The notes: generated by a model from the letters alone, not told the origin. 64,000 nt of DNA from Anaerococcus nagyae (GCF_017874535.1 NZ_JAGGLS010000001.1:186001-250000); one strand, 5' to 3'. Positions 52,906 to 63,761 are shown, counted from the stretch's first letter. Translations and numbers: made by a program.

Positions 52906-52908
52906 CTT

Positions 52909-54183
52909 TTACCTATTTAAAAATCCTTTGTATTGTTTCATTGTCATCATTGCTTCAAGTTGTTTTATAGTTTCAATTATAACTCCAACTACTATGATTA
53001 CTGAAGAACCACCAAATGATAGTCTCAATCCTAAAAGTTTGGAAGCAATTGCTGGAATTATTGTAAGAAGCGCTAAGGCTATTGAGCCTATAAAAGTAAT
53101 CCTGGTAGCAACTTTTGCTAAGTATTCACTTGTTGGCTTTCCTGGTCTAATTCCTGGAATGAACCCACCATTTTGTTGTAATTGTTTTGCATATTCTACA
53201 GTATTAAACTGAATTTGGTTATAAAAATATGCAAATATTAAGATAAGTGCTGATTGGATTATTAGGTATAGAATAAAACCTCCAGTTGTATTTTGGAAGA
53301 AATTTGTTATACCACTTTGTCCACCATTGCCAAAGAATAAACTAATTGTAGATGGTATAGCCAACACTGCTGAAGCAAATACTATTGGCATAACTCCACC
53401 CATATTTACCTTAACAGGTATATGGGTTGATTGACCACCATACATCTTACGTCCTACGACTCTTTTAGCATACTGAATTGGAATTCTACGTTCACCTTCG
53501 GATATTAATACTACTGCAATTACAATAAGGATTACTAAAATCGCCATTATTATAATTGGTAAATATCCTACTAATCCATAGTGAACTTGTGAAGTCCATC
53601 TGGATAGTGTCTTTGGAAATGATGCTATGATACCCATAAAGATTAGAAGGCTTGTACCATTTCCAAGTCCTTTTTCTGTAATAGTTTCACCCATCCATGT
53701 AACAAACATTGTTCCACCGATAAGGATTACATTCATTGCTATTTTTTGGAATGTTGTTGCATTTGAAAGTGCTGCTCCATATAAACCGTTAGTAACTGCT
53801 ATAGCTTGGAATATCGCTAATACTATTGTTACATATCTAGTGTATTTTTGGATTTGCTTACGTCCTTGTTCTCCTTCACGTGTAAGTTCCTCTAGTCTTG
53901 GTATAACTACTGTTAATAGTTGCATGACGATAGAAGACGTAATGTAAGGCTGAACGCCTAGGGCAAAGATTGATAGGGTTGATAGGCCACCACCAGTTAA
54001 CATATTTAGATAGTCAACTAAGGTACCTTCAACAGATGAGTAAGCACTTTTGAGAGCCTCTTGATCTATAAATGGTAATGGAATATTATTTCCAAACCTA
54101 TAAACCAAAAGCATAAGCATGGTAAACCAGAATCTTTCTCTGATTTCAGGCTCTCTAGATGCTTTTTTAATTGTTTCTAGCAT
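52909..54183 (-). CDS. secY: Preprotein translocase subunit SecY
   Basis: 424 residues with ten predicted helices. 'YRFGNNIPLPFIDQ', 'NMLTGGGLSTLSIFALGVQPYI', 'GMGE'-like 'WMGETITEKGLGNGTSLLI' and 'VVGRKMYGGQSTHIP' are SecY motifs. It forms the SecYEG channel. It lies between rplO and adk, its usual place in the spc operon. Confidence 0.98.
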   Translation of the reverse strand: MLETIKKASREPEIRERFWFTMLMLLVYRFGNNIPLPFIDQEALKSAYSSVEGTLVDYLNMLTGGGLSTLSIFALGVQPYITSSIVMQLLTVVIPRLEELTREGEQGRKQIQKYTRYVTIVLAIFQAIAVTNGLYGAALSNATTFQKIAMNVILIGGTMFVTWMGETITEKGLGNGTSLLIFMGIIASFPKTLSRWTSQVHYGLVGYLPIIIMAILVILIVIAVVLISEGERRIPIQYAKRVVGRKMYGGQSTHIPVKVNMGGVMPIVFASAVLAIPSTISLFFGNGGQSGITNFFQNTTGGFILYLIIQSALILIFAYFYNQIQFNTVEYAKQLQQNGGFIPGIRPGKPTSEYLAKVATRITFIGSIALALLTIIPAIASKLLGLRLSFGGSSVIIVVGVIIETIKQLEAMMTMKQYKGFLNR

Positions 54184-54194
54184 TGCTCACCTTC

Positions 54195-54689
54195 TTAGTT
54201 TTCTGCTTTTGTATCTTTCTCAGATGGTCTTACCCATTTTTTAACTTCAATTTCTTCAACTGATCCACCAGCCGCTTCGATTTTTTCTTTAGCACTTGCT
54301 GTGAATTTGTGAGCTTTTACATTAAGTTTTGTTGTAAGTTCTCCATCACCAAGGATCTTAACTCCATCTTTAGCTTTGTTTTTATTCAATATTTTATTTT
54401 CAAATAGTAATTCTGGTGTTACTTCTGTTCCATCCTCAAACATATTTAATGTTTCTACATTGATAACTTCGTATTGTTTTTTATTGATATTTTGGAAGCC
54501 TCTTTTTGGAAGACGTCTATATAAAGGCATTTGACCACCTTCAAAACCTGGTCTTACTCCACCACCAGATCTTGAGTTTTGTCCATCTTGTCCACGACCA
54601 GCACGTGTACCATTTCCTGAACCTGGACCTCTACCTTTTCTTTTTTTCTTCTTTAGTGGTTGATTAGGTTGTAATTCATGTAATTTCAT
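54195..54689 (-). CDS. rplO: 50S ribosomal protein L15
   Basis: 164 residues, longer than the usual 145 because of a C-terminal extension ([12 protein letters not shown]). N-terminus '[20 protein letters not shown]' and '[20 protein letters not shown]' are L15 signatures. Between rpmD and secY. Confidence 0.97.
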   Translation of the reverse strand: MKLHELQPNQPLKKKKRKGRGPGSGNGTRAGRGQDGQNSRSGGGVRPGFEGGQMPLYRRLPKRGFQNINKKQYEVINVETLNMFEDGTEVTPELLFENKILNKNKAKDGVKILGDGELTTKLNVKAHKFTASAKEKIEAAGGSVEEIEVKKWVRPSEKDTKAEN

Positions 54690-54698
54690 CTTACACTC

Positions 54699-54881
54699 CT
54701 AGTTAATTTCTTTTACTTCAAGCATAAAAGGAATTTTATTAATCATTCCTCTAACTGCTGGATTATCTTCTCTTACAACACTTTGTCCGATCTTTTTAAG
54801 ACCTAGAGCTTTTGCTGTTGCAATCTGATCATCTTTTCTACCGATAAAAGATCTTTTTAATTTGATTTCTAATTGGCTCAT
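54699..54881 (-). CDS. rpmD: 50S ribosomal protein L30
   Basis: 60 residues: '[20 protein letters not shown]', '[20 protein letters not shown]'. Bacterial short L30. Nine bases downstream of rpsE. Confidence 0.96.
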   Translation of the reverse strand: MSQLEIKLKRSFIGRKDDQIATAKALGLKKIGQSVVREDNPAVRGMINKIPFMLEVKEIN

Positions 54882-54890
54882 ATTTGCTCC

Positions 54891-55400
54891 TTAATAATCG
54901 AATTCTTCTACCGATTTACCACGAAGTTTAGCAACATCTTCAACAGTTTTCATGTTATAGAAAGCATCTAGACAAGCATTGATAATATTTCTAGGATTGT
55001 TGCTTCCTAAGTTTTTAGCTCTGATATCTTTATAACCTGCAAGTTCGCATATAGCACGTACAGGTCCACCAGCGATGACTCCAGTACCTTCTGCTGCTGG
55101 CATTAATAGTACATGTCCGCTTGCTTTATGCCCTTCTATTCTATGTGGAATTGTTGTTCCTACTACTGGAACCTTGATCATATGTTTTTTAGCATCTTCT
55201 GTTGCTTTTCTAATTGCTTCTGGTACTTCTGTAGCTTTTCCTGTTCCAATTCCAACTACACCGTTAGAATCTCCTACTACTACAAGAGCTGCAAATCTCA
55301 TGTTACGTCCACCTTTTACAGTTTTAGCAACTCTGTTGATTGATACTACTCTATCTTCGAGGTTTAGCTTTTCTACTTCACTTCTTAATAAATATTTCAT
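54891..55400 (-). CDS. rpsE: 30S ribosomal protein S5
   Basis: 169 residues. '[20 protein letters not shown]', '[18 protein letters not shown]' and '[15 protein letters not shown]' are S5 hallmarks. It supports decoding accuracy and mRNA unwinding. Between rplR and rpmD. Confidence 0.98.
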   Translation of the reverse strand: MKYLLRSEVEKLNLEDRVVSINRVAKTVKGGRNMRFAALVVVGDSNGVVGIGTGKATEVPEAIRKATEDAKKHMIKVPVVGTTIPHRIEGHKASGHVLLMPAAEGTGVIAGGPVRAICELAGYKDIRAKNLGSNNPRNIINACLDAFYNMKTVEDVAKLRGKSVEEFDY

Positions 55401-55413
55401 CTAATACCTCCTA

Positions 55414-55779
55414 TTAAAACTTAAGACCAGCTTCTCTTGCTGCTTCAGCTAGAGCTTTAACTTTCCCATGGTAAATATTACCATTTCTATCAAAAGCAAC
55501 TTCACTTATACCAGCTTCAATTGCTCTTTTCGCTATAGCTTCACCTACTTTACTTGCAGCTTCAATATTTGATTTGGATTCTAAACCATTAGCTACATCT
55601 TCTTGTAAAGTATTTGCACTTGCTAATGTTACACCATTTACATCATCAATGACTTGTGCGTAGATATTAGCATTTGATTTGTATACGGAAAGTCTTGGTC
55701 TTTCAGGAGTACCGCTGATTTTTGCTCTAACTCTTTTTTTACGAGTTTGAAGTCTTTGTTTTTTATTATCTTTAGCCAT
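55414..55779 (-). CDS. rplR: 50S ribosomal protein L18
   Basis: 121 residues. '[20 protein letters not shown]', 'IYAQVIDD', and '[20 protein letters not shown]' identify L18, which binds 5S rRNA. Nine bases after rplF. Confidence 0.97.
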   Translation of the reverse strand: MAKDNKKQRLQTRKKRVRAKISGTPERPRLSVYKSNANIYAQVIDDVNGVTLASANTLQEDVANGLESKSNIEAASKVGEAIAKRAIEAGISEVAFDRNGNIYHGKVKALAEAAREAGLKF

Positions 55780-55788
55780 TTATCTCTC

Positions 55789-56328
55789 CTACTTACCTGT
55801 CTTACCAACTTTGCGTCTTACATATTCGCCTTCATATCTTATACCCTTACCTTTATATGGTTCTGGTTTTCTCCATTTTCTGATATTAGCTGCATGTAAG
55901 CCTACTAATTGTTTATCAATTCCATTAACAACAATAGTTCTATCATTTGGTACTTCAGTTTTGATTCCTTCTGGATCTGGCATTGTAACTTGGTGTGAAA
56001 AACCTAAATTCATTACTAAGTTATCACCTTGTTTTTGAGCTCTATAACCTGTACCTTCAATTTCTAATGTTTTGCTAAATCCTTCTGTAACACCTTTTAC
56101 CATGTTAGCAATAAGTGATCTAAATAAACCGTGGTCTATATTTTGTTGCTTTGTATACTCTTCTGGAATTTTAACTAGTAGCTGATTATCTTCTTCTACT
56201 ACTTCAATTGTTGTTGGGAAACTTTGAGTTAGATTTCCTTTTGGGCCCTCTACTCTAATATTTTGTCCGTCAATTACAACTGAAACTCCATTTGGGATTT
56301 CAATTGGTTGTTTACCTATTCTTGACAT
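55789..56328 (-). CDS. rplF: 50S ribosomal protein L6
   Basis: 179 residues from ATG at 56328 (MSRIGKQPIEIP), chosen for its AAGGAGA site. A 13-codon-longer in-frame start would overlap rpsH. 'IEGTGYRAQKQGDNLVMNLG', 'PEPYKGKGIRYEGEYVRRKV' are L6 signatures. Confidence 0.97.
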   Translation of the reverse strand: MSRIGKQPIEIPNGVSVVIDGQNIRVEGPKGNLTQSFPTTIEVVEEDNQLLVKIPEEYTKQQNIDHGLFRSLIANMVKGVTEGFSKTLEIEGTGYRAQKQGDNLVMNLGFSHQVTMPDPEGIKTEVPNDRTIVVNGIDKQLVGLHAANIRKWRKPEPYKGKGIRYEGEYVRRKVGKTGK

Positions 56329-56338
56329 ATATTTCTCC

Positions 56339-56734
56339 TTACCATACGTAACAAATAACTTCGCCACCTACATTTTGACTTCTTGCAGCTTGGTCAGTTA
56401 AAAGTCCTTTTGATGTTGAAATAATTGCTATCCCAAGACCATTTAATACTTTTGGTACTTCGTTCGCTTTTACATAAACACGAAGACCTGGTTTACTAAT
56501 TCTTCTAAGGCCTGAGATTACTTTTTCACCGTTTTCAGTATATTTTAAATCTATTGTAAGAATTCCTTGTTTGTTATCTTCTTCTACGTTAAATCCGTTA
56601 ATGAAGCCTTCATCAAGAAGAATTTGTGCAATAGCTTTTTTTTCATTAGAAGATGGTAAGCTAACTTCTTTATGATTAGCTTTAACTGCATTTCTAATTC
56701 TTGTTAGCATATCCGCAATTGGATCTGTCATCAT
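56339..56734 (-). CDS. rpsH: 30S ribosomal protein S8
   Basis: 131 residues. Starts [16 protein letters not shown] with GGGAGG upstream; either Met is possible. '[20 protein letters not shown]' is the S8 C-terminal hallmark. In many bacteria S8 represses its own operon; no S8-like target site was checked here. Between rpsN and rplF. Confidence 0.97.
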   Translation of the reverse strand: MMTDPIADMLTRIRNAVKANHKEVSLPSSNEKKAIAQILLDEGFINGFNVEEDNKQGILTIDLKYTENGEKVISGLRRISKPGLRVYVKANEVPKVLNGLGIAIISTSKGLLTDQAARSQNVGGEVICYVW

Positions 56735-56752
56735 AATATTTATCCTCCCTAA

Positions 56753-56938
56753 TTACCAGCTAGATTTTCTTACTCCAGGAATTTGTCCCTTATTTGCTAA
56801 TTCTCTAAAACAAATACGGCATATTCCATATTTTCTAAGGTAGCCGTGTGGTCTACCACAAATTTTGCATCTGTTATATTCTTGAGTTGAATACTTATGT
56901 GCTTTCTTTTGTTTAGCTATCATTGACTTTTTAGCCAT
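56753..56938 (-). CDS. rpsN: 30S ribosomal protein S14, zinc type
   Basis: 61 residues with two CxxC pairs (Cys24-Cys27 and Cys40-Cys43), the zinc-binding short form of S14. '[20 protein letters not shown]' is the signature. Between rplE and rpsH. Confidence 0.97.
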   Translation of the reverse strand: MAKKSMIAKQKKAHKYSTQEYNRCKICGRPHGYLRKYGICRICFRELANKGQIPGVRKSSW

Positions 56939-56949
56939 TAAGCGCTCCT

Positions 56950-57492
56950 TTATTTTTTAAATGGCATTCCCATTAATTCTAAGAATGCTTTAGCTTCTTC
57001 ATCTGTATTAGCTGTAGTAACAATTGTAATATCCATACCATGTAAGAAATCTACATCATCATATTTGATTTCTGGGAATATTAATTGTTCTTTAATTCCT
57101 AATGAATAGTTTCCACGACCATCAAATGAGTTTGGGTTTATACCTCTAAAGTCTCTTACACGTGGTAGTGAAATACTGATTAACTTATCTAAGAAGTCAT
57201 ACATTTTTTCACGTCTTAGTGTTACTTTAGCTCCGATTGGTTGACCTTCTCTTAATTTGAAGTTAGCTACTGATTTTTTAGCACGAGCTTCTATAGGTTG
57301 TTGACCTGTAATTAATGCAAGTTCATTCTTTGCTGAAGTTAATAATTTTTCATTATCTTTCGCTTCACCAAGACCAACGTTTATAACTATTTTCTCTAAC
57401 TTCGGTACTTGCATTACATTCTCGTAGTTAAATTGTTCAATAAGAGCTTTTACTACTTCGTTTTCATATTTTTCTTTTAATCTGCTTGCCAT
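56950..57492 (-). CDS. rplE: 50S ribosomal protein L5
   Basis: 180 residues. '[20 protein letters not shown]', '[20 protein letters not shown]', and the C-terminal '[20 protein letters not shown]' identify L5, a 5S rRNA and P-site tRNA contact. Confidence 0.98.
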   Translation of the reverse strand: MASRLKEKYENEVVKALIEQFNYENVMQVPKLEKIVINVGLGEAKDNEKLLTSAKNELALITGQQPIEARAKKSVANFKLREGQPIGAKVTLRREKMYDFLDKLISISLPRVRDFRGINPNSFDGRGNYSLGIKEQLIFPEIKYDDVDFLHGMDITIVTTANTDEEAKAFLELMGMPFKK

Positions 57493-57506
57493 AATATCTC
57501 CTTAGA

Positions 57507-57815
57507 CTAGTCGAACTTCTCATTTGTCTTATGGCTTACTCTGATTTTTCTGCCATCTTCAAATACTTTGCTAGTTCTAACACCTCTGCCAAGTTCTTCT
57601 GAGTATAGAAGTACTTTTGACGCATCAATTGGACCTTCTTGTTCAAGTCTTCCAGATTCGCCACCCATTTGCATAGCTCTTTGGTGTTTAATTTGAATAT
57701 TAGCACCTTCTACAATAACTTTATTTTCTTTTGGGAAAGCTTTTATAACTTCACCAACATGACCTTTATATTGGCCAGATATAATTTGAACTTTATCGCC
57801 TTTTTTAACGTGCAT
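57507..57815 (-). CDS. rplX: 50S ribosomal protein L24
   Basis: 102 residues with a KOW motif 'MHVKKGDKVQIISGQYKGHV'. An assembly initiator for the 50S subunit. Between rplN and rplE. Confidence 0.96.
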   Translation of the reverse strand: MHVKKGDKVQIISGQYKGHVGEVIKAFPKENKVIVEGANIQIKHQRAMQMGGESGRLEQEGPIDASKVLLYSEELGRGVRTSKVFEDGRKIRVSHKTNEKFD

Positions 57816-57824
57816 TGAATCCTC

Positions 57825-58193
57825 CTATAATACTTCTGGAGCAAGGGATATAATTCTCATGAATCCTTCCCTTCTTAATTCTCTAGTAACTGGTCCAAAT
57901 ATACGTGTACCAACTGGTGACTTATCATCTTTAATGATTACTGCTGCATTTTCATCAAAAGCAATTTTTGAACCATCAACTCTTTTTAGGCCTCTTTTGC
58001 TTCTAACAATAACCGCTTTTACAACATCACCTTTTTTTACCGCTCCGCCGGGTGTTGCACTTTTAACTGAACAAGTTACAACATCACCTATATTTGCATA
58101 TCTTATGCCAGTTCCGCCTAGAACTTTGATTACTTGTAATTCACGTGCTCCGGAGTTATCTGCAACTCTCATACGAGTTTCTTGTTGTATCAT
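57825..58193 (-). CDS. rplN: 50S ribosomal protein L14
   Basis: 122 residues: '[20 protein letters not shown]', '[20 protein letters not shown]' and '[20 protein letters not shown]' are canonical for L14. Nineteen bases downstream of rpsQ. Confidence 0.98.
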   Translation of the reverse strand: MIQQETRMRVADNSGARELQVIKVLGGTGIRYANIGDVVTCSVKSATPGGAVKKGDVVKAVIVRSKRGLKRVDGSKIAFDENAAVIIKDDKSPVGTRIFGPVTRELRREGFMRIISLAPEVL

Positions 58194-58211
58194 TATAATC
58201 TCCTTAAACCA

Positions 58212-58472
58212 TTAAACAATTTCAGCAGTTTGGGCAACTCTTACTAGTCTCCATCTTTTTGTTTTTGATAGAGGGCGGGTTTCCATAATTACTACTGTAT
58301 CGCCTACTTTAGCTTCATTTTTCTCATCATGAGCTTTATATTTTTTACTTCTATTGATTCTTTTTTTATACACTGGGTGTGAAATTTTATCTTCTACTAA
58401 AACTGTAATAGTCTTATCCATCGCATCAGATACTACAACACCACGTGCTACTCTTCTACTGTTTCTTTCCAT
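58212..58472 (-). CDS. rpsQ: 30S ribosomal protein S17
   Basis: 86 residues, OB fold: '[20 protein letters not shown]', '[20 protein letters not shown]', '[14 protein letters not shown]'. Between rpmC and rplN. Confidence 0.97.
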   Translation of the reverse strand: MERNSRRVARGVVVSDAMDKTITVLVEDKISHPVYKKRINRSKKYKAHDEKNEAKVGDTVVIMETRPLSKTKRWRLVRVAQTAEIV

Positions 58473-58477
58473 GAAAT

Positions 58478-58684
58478 TTAAGCCTCCCTATTTATATTAA
58501 GCTTTCTTTCAGTTTGTATTGTTTTAACTCTAGCGATGTCTTTTTTGACACTTCCAATTGCTGATGGATTTTCTAATTGTCCAGTTGCAAGTCTGAAACG
58601 AAGATTAAAAAGCTCACTTTGTAAATCATATAATTGTTTATCTAAATCATGGTCTGATAAATTTCTGATTTCTTTTGCTTTCAT
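58478..58684 (-). CDS. rpmC: 50S ribosomal protein L29
   Basis: 68 residues, two-helix protein: '[20 protein letters not shown]', '[17 protein letters not shown]'. Located at the nascent-chain exit. Two bases after rplP. Confidence 0.97.
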   Translation of the reverse strand: MKAKEIRNLSDHDLDKQLYDLQSELFNLRFRLATGQLENPSAIGSVKKDIARVKTIQTERKLNINREA

Positions 58685-58686
58685 TA

Positions 58687-59115
58687 TTATTCCTCCGTAC
58701 CTGTAACTTCAAGTCTTTGTATGAATTTAGTTTTGATAGGAAGCTTTTGTGCAGCAAGTCTCATAGCTTCTCTTGCAGTTTCTTCACTAACACCACTCAT
58801 TTCAAATAGTACACGGCCTGGTTTTACTACTGCTACCCAATATTCAGGAGCACCTTTACCAGAACCCATTCTAACTTCTGCAGGTTTTTTAGATACTGGT
58901 TTATCTGGGAATACTTTAATCCAGATTTGACCACCTCTTTTGATATATCTTGTCATCGCACGACGAGCAGCCTCGATTTGGTTAGCTGTCATCCAAGTAG
59001 CTTCTAATGCTTGTAAGCCATATTCACCATAAGCTAATTGGTTACCTTTTTGAGCTTCACCTTTCATTCTGCCCCTGTGTTGTCTACGATATTTAACTCT
59101 TTTAGGCATTAACAT
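58687..59115 (-). CDS. rplP: 50S ribosomal protein L16
   Basis: 142 residues. Starts [15 protein letters not shown] with AAGGAG 8 bases before the first ATG. '[20 protein letters not shown]' and '[20 protein letters not shown]' are L16 signatures. Between rpsC and rpmC. Confidence 0.97.
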   Translation of the reverse strand: MLMPKRVKYRRQHRGRMKGEAQKGNQLAYGEYGLQALEATWMTANQIEAARRAMTRYIKRGGQIWIKVFPDKPVSKKPAEVRMGSGKGAPEYWVAVVKPGRVLFEMSGVSEETAREAMRLAAQKLPIKTKFIQRLEVTGTEE

Positions 59116-59138
59116 AAGTTTATCTCCTTATATAAATA

Positions 59139-59885
59139 CTATTTATTAGTATTTTCGTTATTATTTCTGTTAGGACGTCTATTGTTGTTTCTTCTCTTTT
59201 TATTTCTATTATTTGGTCTTTGCTTCATTTTTGGTTCACGTACAGCTTTCTCTCCTGGAAGAATTTCGCCTTTATAAATCCAAACTTTACAACCAATTTT
59301 ACCATATTCTGTATCAGCTTCTGCAAAACCATAGTCAATGTCTGCTCTTAGTGTTTGAAGTGGAATTGTTCCTTCTGAATATCCTTCGCTTCTAGCCATA
59401 TCAGCTCCACCAAGACGACCAGATACCATAGTCTTAATACCTTTAGCTCCAGCTCTCATTGTTCTTTGGATAGGTTGTTTCATAGCACGTCTAAATGCTA
59501 CTCTGTTTTCAAGTGCTGATGCAATATTTTCTGCTACTAATTGTGCATTAAGGTCTTGATATTTGATTTCTTCAACGTTTATGATTGTTCTTTTGCCCGG
59601 AGCAACTTTTTCGATTTTTTTCTTAAGTTCTTCAATTCCTGAACCACCTTTACCGATAACCATACCTGGTTTTGCTGTAAAGATTGTGATTTTAAGGTTA
59701 TTTACTGCTCTTTCAATTTCTATATCAGCAATTCCTGCATCATAAACTTCTTTTTTAACTACTTTTCTGATGTTATAGTCTTCTACTAATAGATCTGAGA
59801 ATTCTTCTTTATCTGCATACCATTTTGAGTCCCAGTCTTTTATAACACCAACTCTAAATCCTTTAGGGTTTACCTTTTGGCCCAT
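59139..59885 (-). CDS. rpsC: 30S ribosomal protein S3
   Basis: 248 residues. '[20 protein letters not shown]', KH-domain '[20 protein letters not shown]', and '[20 protein letters not shown]'. The C-terminal tail is basic and Asn/Arg-rich ([18 protein letters not shown]), longer than typical. Confidence 0.98.
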   Translation of the reverse strand: MGQKVNPKGFRVGVIKDWDSKWYADKEEFSDLLVEDYNIRKVVKKEVYDAGIADIEIERAVNNLKITIFTAKPGMVIGKGGSGIEELKKKIEKVAPGKRTIINVEEIKYQDLNAQLVAENIASALENRVAFRRAMKQPIQRTMRAGAKGIKTMVSGRLGGADMARSEGYSEGTIPLQTLRADIDYGFAEADTEYGKIGCKVWIYKGEILPGEKAVREPKMKQRPNNRNKKRRNNNRRPNRNNNENTNK

Positions 59886-59894
59886 ATTTTCCTC

Positions 59895-60233
59895 CTACGC
59901 TTCTATATTCTCAAGAACTATGCCAATGTGGCTACTTCTTTTAAGTATTGGATATGCTGCACCTTTAGCTTTTGGATGCCATCTTTTCATAGTTGGAGCA
60001 TCATTTGCAAATGCGTTTTTAACATATAGGTCTTCTCTATCAAGTCCGTTGTTGTTTTCTGCATTTGCTATAGCAGATTTAAGTACACCTTCAAGTAATC
60101 TAGCACCTTTTTTGTTTGTAAATCTTAAGATATTAAGTGCTTCATCTACTTGTTTACCTCTAATCTCTTTACAAATATAGTTTACTTTAAGAGGAGATAT
60201 TCTTTGATATTTAGCTGTTGCTTTAACTTCCAT
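59895..60233 (-). CDS. rplV: 50S ribosomal protein L22
   Basis: 112 residues: 'KYQRISPLKVNYICKEIRGK', 'KSAIANAENNNGLDREDLYV', 'APTMKRWHPKAKGAAYPILK'. It lines the exit tunnel. Nine bases after rpsS. Confidence 0.97.
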   Translation of the reverse strand: MEVKATAKYQRISPLKVNYICKEIRGKQVDEALNILRFTNKKGARLLEGVLKSAIANAENNNGLDREDLYVKNAFANDAPTMKRWHPKAKGAAYPILKRSSHIGIVLENIEA

Positions 60234-60242
60234 TGTAATCTC

Positions 60243-60530
60243 CTAACGCATTTTACTTTTCATTTCAGTTGCCTTTTTAGCATGGCCTCTGAAAGTTCTT
60301 GTTGGTACAAATTCACCTAGTTTATGTCCCACCATATCTTCTGTGATATAGATTGGCACGTGTTTTCTACCATCGTGTACTGCTATAGTATGTTCTACAA
60401 ATTCAGGGAATATTGTAGAACGTCTTGACCAAGTTTTTATAACTTTTTTCTCATTTTTTTCATTTAATTCGTCAATCTTTTTCATTAAATGATCATCGAC
60501 AAATGGTCCTTTTTTAAGTGATCTAGCCAT
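60243..60530 (-). CDS. rpsS: 30S ribosomal protein S19
   Basis: 95 residues: '[20 protein letters not shown]', '[20 protein letters not shown]', '[19 protein letters not shown]'. It partners S13 in the 30S head. Between rplB and rplV. Confidence 0.98.
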   Translation of the reverse strand: MARSLKKGPFVDDHLMKKIDELNEKNEKKVIKTWSRRSTIFPEFVEHTIAVHDGRKHVPIYITEDMVGHKLGEFVPTRTFRGHAKKATEMKSKMR

Positions 60531-60539
60531 TATATCCCC

Positions 60540-61373
60540 CTATTTTTCATCTCTTCTTCTTACAATGTATTGTGAAGATTGTTTTTTCTTATTACGTGTT
60601 TTAACACCGATAGCTTTTTTGCCCCATGGTGTCATTGGTGATGGACGACCAATTGGTGTACGACCTTCACCACCACCGTGTGGATGGTCTACTGGGTTCA
60701 TTACAGAACCTCTAACGTGAGGACGGCGTCCTTTATATCTTGTTTTACCTGCTTTACCAAGTCTAACTAATTCGTGTTCTGAATTTCCTACAACTCCTAC
60801 TGTCGCTTTGCAGTTTAAGTGTACTAGTCTAACTTCACCACTTGGTAATCTTAGTGTTGCAAACTTACCTTCTTTAGCCATAAGTTGTGCCCCAACACCA
60901 GCACTTCTTACTAATACTCCACCTTGACCTGCTCTAAGTTCAATATTATGAATCATAGTACCTACTGGAATATCTTTAAGTTCTAGAGCATTACCTGGTT
61001 TGATATCTGCATTTTCTCCTGATAGGATTTCATCTCCTACTTTAAGTCCTCTTGGAGCCAAGATATATCTTTTTTCTCCATCAGCATAAGTTACTAAAGC
61101 GATATTTGCTGATCTATTTGGATCGTATTCTATAGTTTTTACTCTTGCTGGAATATCATCTTTGTTTCTTTTGAAATCGATGATTCTATATTTTCTTTTT
61201 ACTCCGCCGCCTCTAAAGCGCACTGTTGTTCTACCAGTATTGTTACGACCACCTTTAGATTTTAAATCTCTTAAAAGTGATTTTTCTGGTCTATTTGTGG
61301 TAATTTCTTCGAATGTTGAAACAGACATATTTCTATGACCATTTGAAGTTGGTTTTAATTTTCTTATAGGCAT
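60540..61373 (-). CDS. rplB: 50S ribosomal protein L2
   Basis: 277 residues. '[20 protein letters not shown]' start, '[20 protein letters not shown]', and '[20 protein letters not shown]', which includes the His of the peptidyl-transferase region. Between rplW and rpsS. Confidence 0.98.
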   Translation of the reverse strand: MPIRKLKPTSNGHRNMSVSTFEEITTNRPEKSLLRDLKSKGGRNNTGRTTVRFRGGGVKRKYRIIDFKRNKDDIPARVKTIEYDPNRSANIALVTYADGEKRYILAPRGLKVGDEILSGENADIKPGNALELKDIPVGTMIHNIELRAGQGGVLVRSAGVGAQLMAKEGKFATLRLPSGEVRLVHLNCKATVGVVGNSEHELVRLGKAGKTRYKGRRPHVRGSVMNPVDHPHGGGEGRTPIGRPSPMTPWGKKAIGVKTRNKKKQSSQYIVRRRDEK

Positions 61374-61384
61374 TTAAATCCTCC

Positions 61385-61678
61385 TTATAAACCTTCGAAG
61401 TATTCGATTTCTGCACTGTCTTCTGTAAGAGTTACGACAGCTTTTTTCCAGTCTGCTTTTTTGCCAATACCATGACGTGTACGAACTTTTTTACCTTCGG
61501 AATTCATAGTTCTTACTTTTTTTACTTTTACTCCGTCAAAGATTTCTTCAATAGCAGCTTTTATTTCTGGCTTGTTTGCATTTTTATCTACTTCAAAAGT
61601 ATATTTGTTTTCATCAAGTAAGCTCATGCTTTTTTCTGTAATAATTGGTCTTTTAATTACTTCATAAGGTGATTTCAT
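61385..61678 (-). CDS. rplW: 50S ribosomal protein L23
   Basis: 97 residues: 'YEVIKRPIITEKSMSLLDEN', 'YTFEVDKNANKPEIKAAIEE'. A docking site for trigger factor and SRP. One-base overlap with rplD. Confidence 0.97.
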   Translation of the reverse strand: MKSPYEVIKRPIITEKSMSLLDENKYTFEVDKNANKPEIKAAIEEIFDGVKVKKVRTMNSEGKKVRTRHGIGKKADWKKAVVTLTEDSAEIEYFEGL

Positions 61679-62301
61679 TATATAAATACCTCCTCAAGTT
61701 TAGCAATTGCATCTTTTGTAATTACTAGCTTGTTATGTCTTACTAAATCATAAACATTTATTAAATTAGCAGCTGATACATCAACACCTTCAATGTTTCT
61801 AAATGATCTATAAACGATGTTGTCATTTTCTGCTGTTACTACATACGCTTTTTTGCCAGCGTCAATAGCATTTAATATACTTGCTGCTTCTTTTGTCTTA
61901 GGCTCTTGTAAATTTAAGCTATCTAAAACTATTAATTCATTGTCGTTTACTTTTGAAGTAAGAACTGAGTAAAGTGCTTTTCTTCTTAATTTCTTTGGAA
62001 TTTGGTAGCTATAATCTCTTGGCTTTGGTGCAAATACTACTCCACCGCCTGTATAATGTGGTGCTCTTATTGAACCTTGACGAGCTCTACCCGTTCCTTT
62101 TTGTCTAAATGGTTTACGTCCACCACCACGTACTTCAGAACGTGTTCTAGCAGATTGTGTACCTTGTCTTTTATTTGCAAGTTGGTTTTTAACTACTTCG
62201 TAAACTGCGTGTTCGCTTACTTTTGTGTTAAATAGAGTTTCGTTAAGCTCTAATTCACCAACATTTTCTCCTTGAATGTTTAATACGTTAACTTTAGGCA
62301 T
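61678..62301 (-). CDS. rplD: 50S ribosomal protein L4
   Basis: 207 residues. '[20 protein letters not shown]', '[19 protein letters not shown]' form the tunnel loop. It lies between rplC and rplW. Whether it regulates this operon, as in E. coli, cannot be read here. Confidence 0.98.
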   Translation of the reverse strand: MPKVNVLNIQGENVGELELNETLFNTKVSEHAVYEVVKNQLANKRQGTQSARTRSEVRGGGRKPFRQKGTGRARQGSIRAPHYTGGGVVFAPKPRDYSYQIPKKLRRKALYSVLTSKVNDNELIVLDSLNLQEPKTKEAASILNAIDAGKKAYVVTAENDNIVYRSFRNIEGVDVSAANLINVYDLVRHNKLVITKDAIAKLEEVFI

Positions 62302-62312
62302 TTAAGTCCTCC

Positions 62313-62948
62313 TTAGTTTTGGCCCTTGACTGCTTGTTTAACTTGAACAAGTCCGCCTTTAGGTCCTGGAACCGCACCTTTAACTAGGATATATGAGTCT
62401 TCTAAGTTTACTTTTACCACTTGTAAGTTTTGAACAGTAACCCTTTCATTTCCCATTTTTCCTGAGCCTTTTCTACCTTTGAATACTCTAGCTGGATCTG
62501 AACCTGCTGCACGAGCACCTGCTACTCTATGAGATTTAGAACCGTGAGATTGAGGACCTCTACCATAATTCCATCTTTTAATAGCACCTTGGGTACCTTT
62601 ACCCTTGCTTGTTGCAACAACATCTACGACTTCGCCTGCTTCAAAGATATCTACAGCTAATTTATCTCCTACCGCAAGTTCTATTGGATCATTGCCGTAG
62701 TTTACTTCTTTAAGGTATCTTTTGTAAGATGCGCCTGCTTTGTCAAAATGACCTTTAACTGGTTTTTTAACATTTTTTTCTTTTTTGTCCATATAACCGA
62801 TTTGCACTGCGTTGTAACCGTCTGTTTCTTCTGTTTTAACTTGTACAACTACATTTTCATCAGCCTTTAGAACAGTAACTGGAGTAACTACTCCGTCTTC
62901 ATCGATGACTTGAGTCATGCCTACTTTTGTTGTAAATATACTCTTCAT
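62313..62948 (-). CDS. rplC: 50S ribosomal protein L3
   Basis: 211 residues from ATG at 62948 (MKSIFTTKVGMTQ), which has AAGGAGG 5 bases upstream. A 17-codon-longer frame lacks family similarity. 'KRWNYGRGPQSHGSKSHRVA' and 'RKGSGKMGNERVTVQNLQVV' are L3 hallmarks. Between rpsJ and rplD. Confidence 0.97.
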   Translation of the reverse strand: MKSIFTTKVGMTQVIDEDGVVTPVTVLKADENVVVQVKTEETDGYNAVQIGYMDKKEKNVKKPVKGHFDKAGASYKRYLKEVNYGNDPIELAVGDKLAVDIFEAGEVVDVVATSKGKGTQGAIKRWNYGRGPQSHGSKSHRVAGARAAGSDPARVFKGRKGSGKMGNERVTVQNLQVVKVNLEDSYILVKGAVPGPKGGLVQVKQAVKGQN

Positions 62949-63017
62949 GAGTACCTCCTTAATTACAGCGGATTGATTCCTTCTATTAGAATCTATCAAT
63001 CATTCTAATTACAGTTA

Positions 63018-63329
63018 TTATAACTTAATTTCGATATCAACACCTGCAGGTAAGTTAAGTTTCTTAAGTGCATCAAGTGTTTTAGCATTTGGATTGATGA
63101 TATCGATTAATCTTTTATGTGTTCTTTGTTCAAACTGTTCTCTAGAGTCTTTGTATTTATGAACCGCTCTTAAGATCGTAATCTTTTCTACTTCTGTTGG
63201 AAGTGGGATTGGTCCAGATACTTCCGCTCCGCTTCTTTTTACTGCTTCTACGATTTTTTCTGCTGAGCTATCGATTACTTCGTGATCGTAAGCTCTAAGT
63301 CTAATTCTGATTTTTTGTTGATTAGCCAT
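63018..63329 (-). CDS. rpsJ: 30S ribosomal protein S10
   Basis: 103 residues: '[20 protein letters not shown]', '[20 protein letters not shown]', '[18 protein letters not shown]'. First gene of the superoperon; also NusE in antitermination. A structured leader precedes it. Confidence 0.98.
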   Translation of the reverse strand: MANQQKIRIRLRAYDHEVIDSSAEKIVEAVKRSGAEVSGPIPLPTEVEKITILRAVHKYKDSREQFEQRTHKRLIDIINPNAKTLDALKKLNLPAGVDIEIKL

Positions 63330-63477
63330 TTTTCCTCTCTCTTTCTATACCACCCATCCGGGCGTTTGATATTTTTGGAAACCGCTTAGAATTATTTCTA
63401 AACTTGCTAGACAAGAGTTCCCTTGGGGCTTGGCCTTAGTCTCCAAGCAACATCTTGCTTCAAAGCACCCTATTATA
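63330..63477 (-). promoter_or_regulatory. S10 operon promoter and structured leader
   Basis: A -10 box TATAAT at 63472-63477 (minus strand) implies a leader of about 135 bases. It contains a long stem region in which CTTGCTAGAC (63409-63418) faces GTCTCCAAGCAA (63440-63451). It may mediate autogenous control; no known leader family was recognised. The -35 is unclear. The remaining bases up to 63761 are AT-rich with no other feature seen except the next promoter. Confidence 0.55.
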
Positions 63478-63732
63478 ATACAACAAAAAGCTTATAATAG
63501 CAAGCACTTTTAATGGATTTTACAAACTTTTAGTAAAATTTATGAATATACCTAAAACTATATTAAAACCATTGCTATCTAGCCATTTGCTAAGTGCTTC
63601 TTAATATACTACCTATCCTATATTTGTCAACAACTTTTCTCTCTAATTTTAATCTATTCTATGCTAGAGTAAATTTTTAATTTTTTTAATAACATTTATA
63701 TTTTCAGTTATAAATTAATTATTCTCACCTTC

Positions 63733-63738
63733 TATAAT
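63733..63738 (+). promoter_or_regulatory. -10 box of the right-end ABC gene
   Basis: TATAAT 23 bases upstream of the ATG, with AGGAGG in between at 63751-63756. No strong -35 is seen. Confidence 0.5.
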
Positions 63739-63761
63739 TAATCATAAACAAGGAGGCAATT

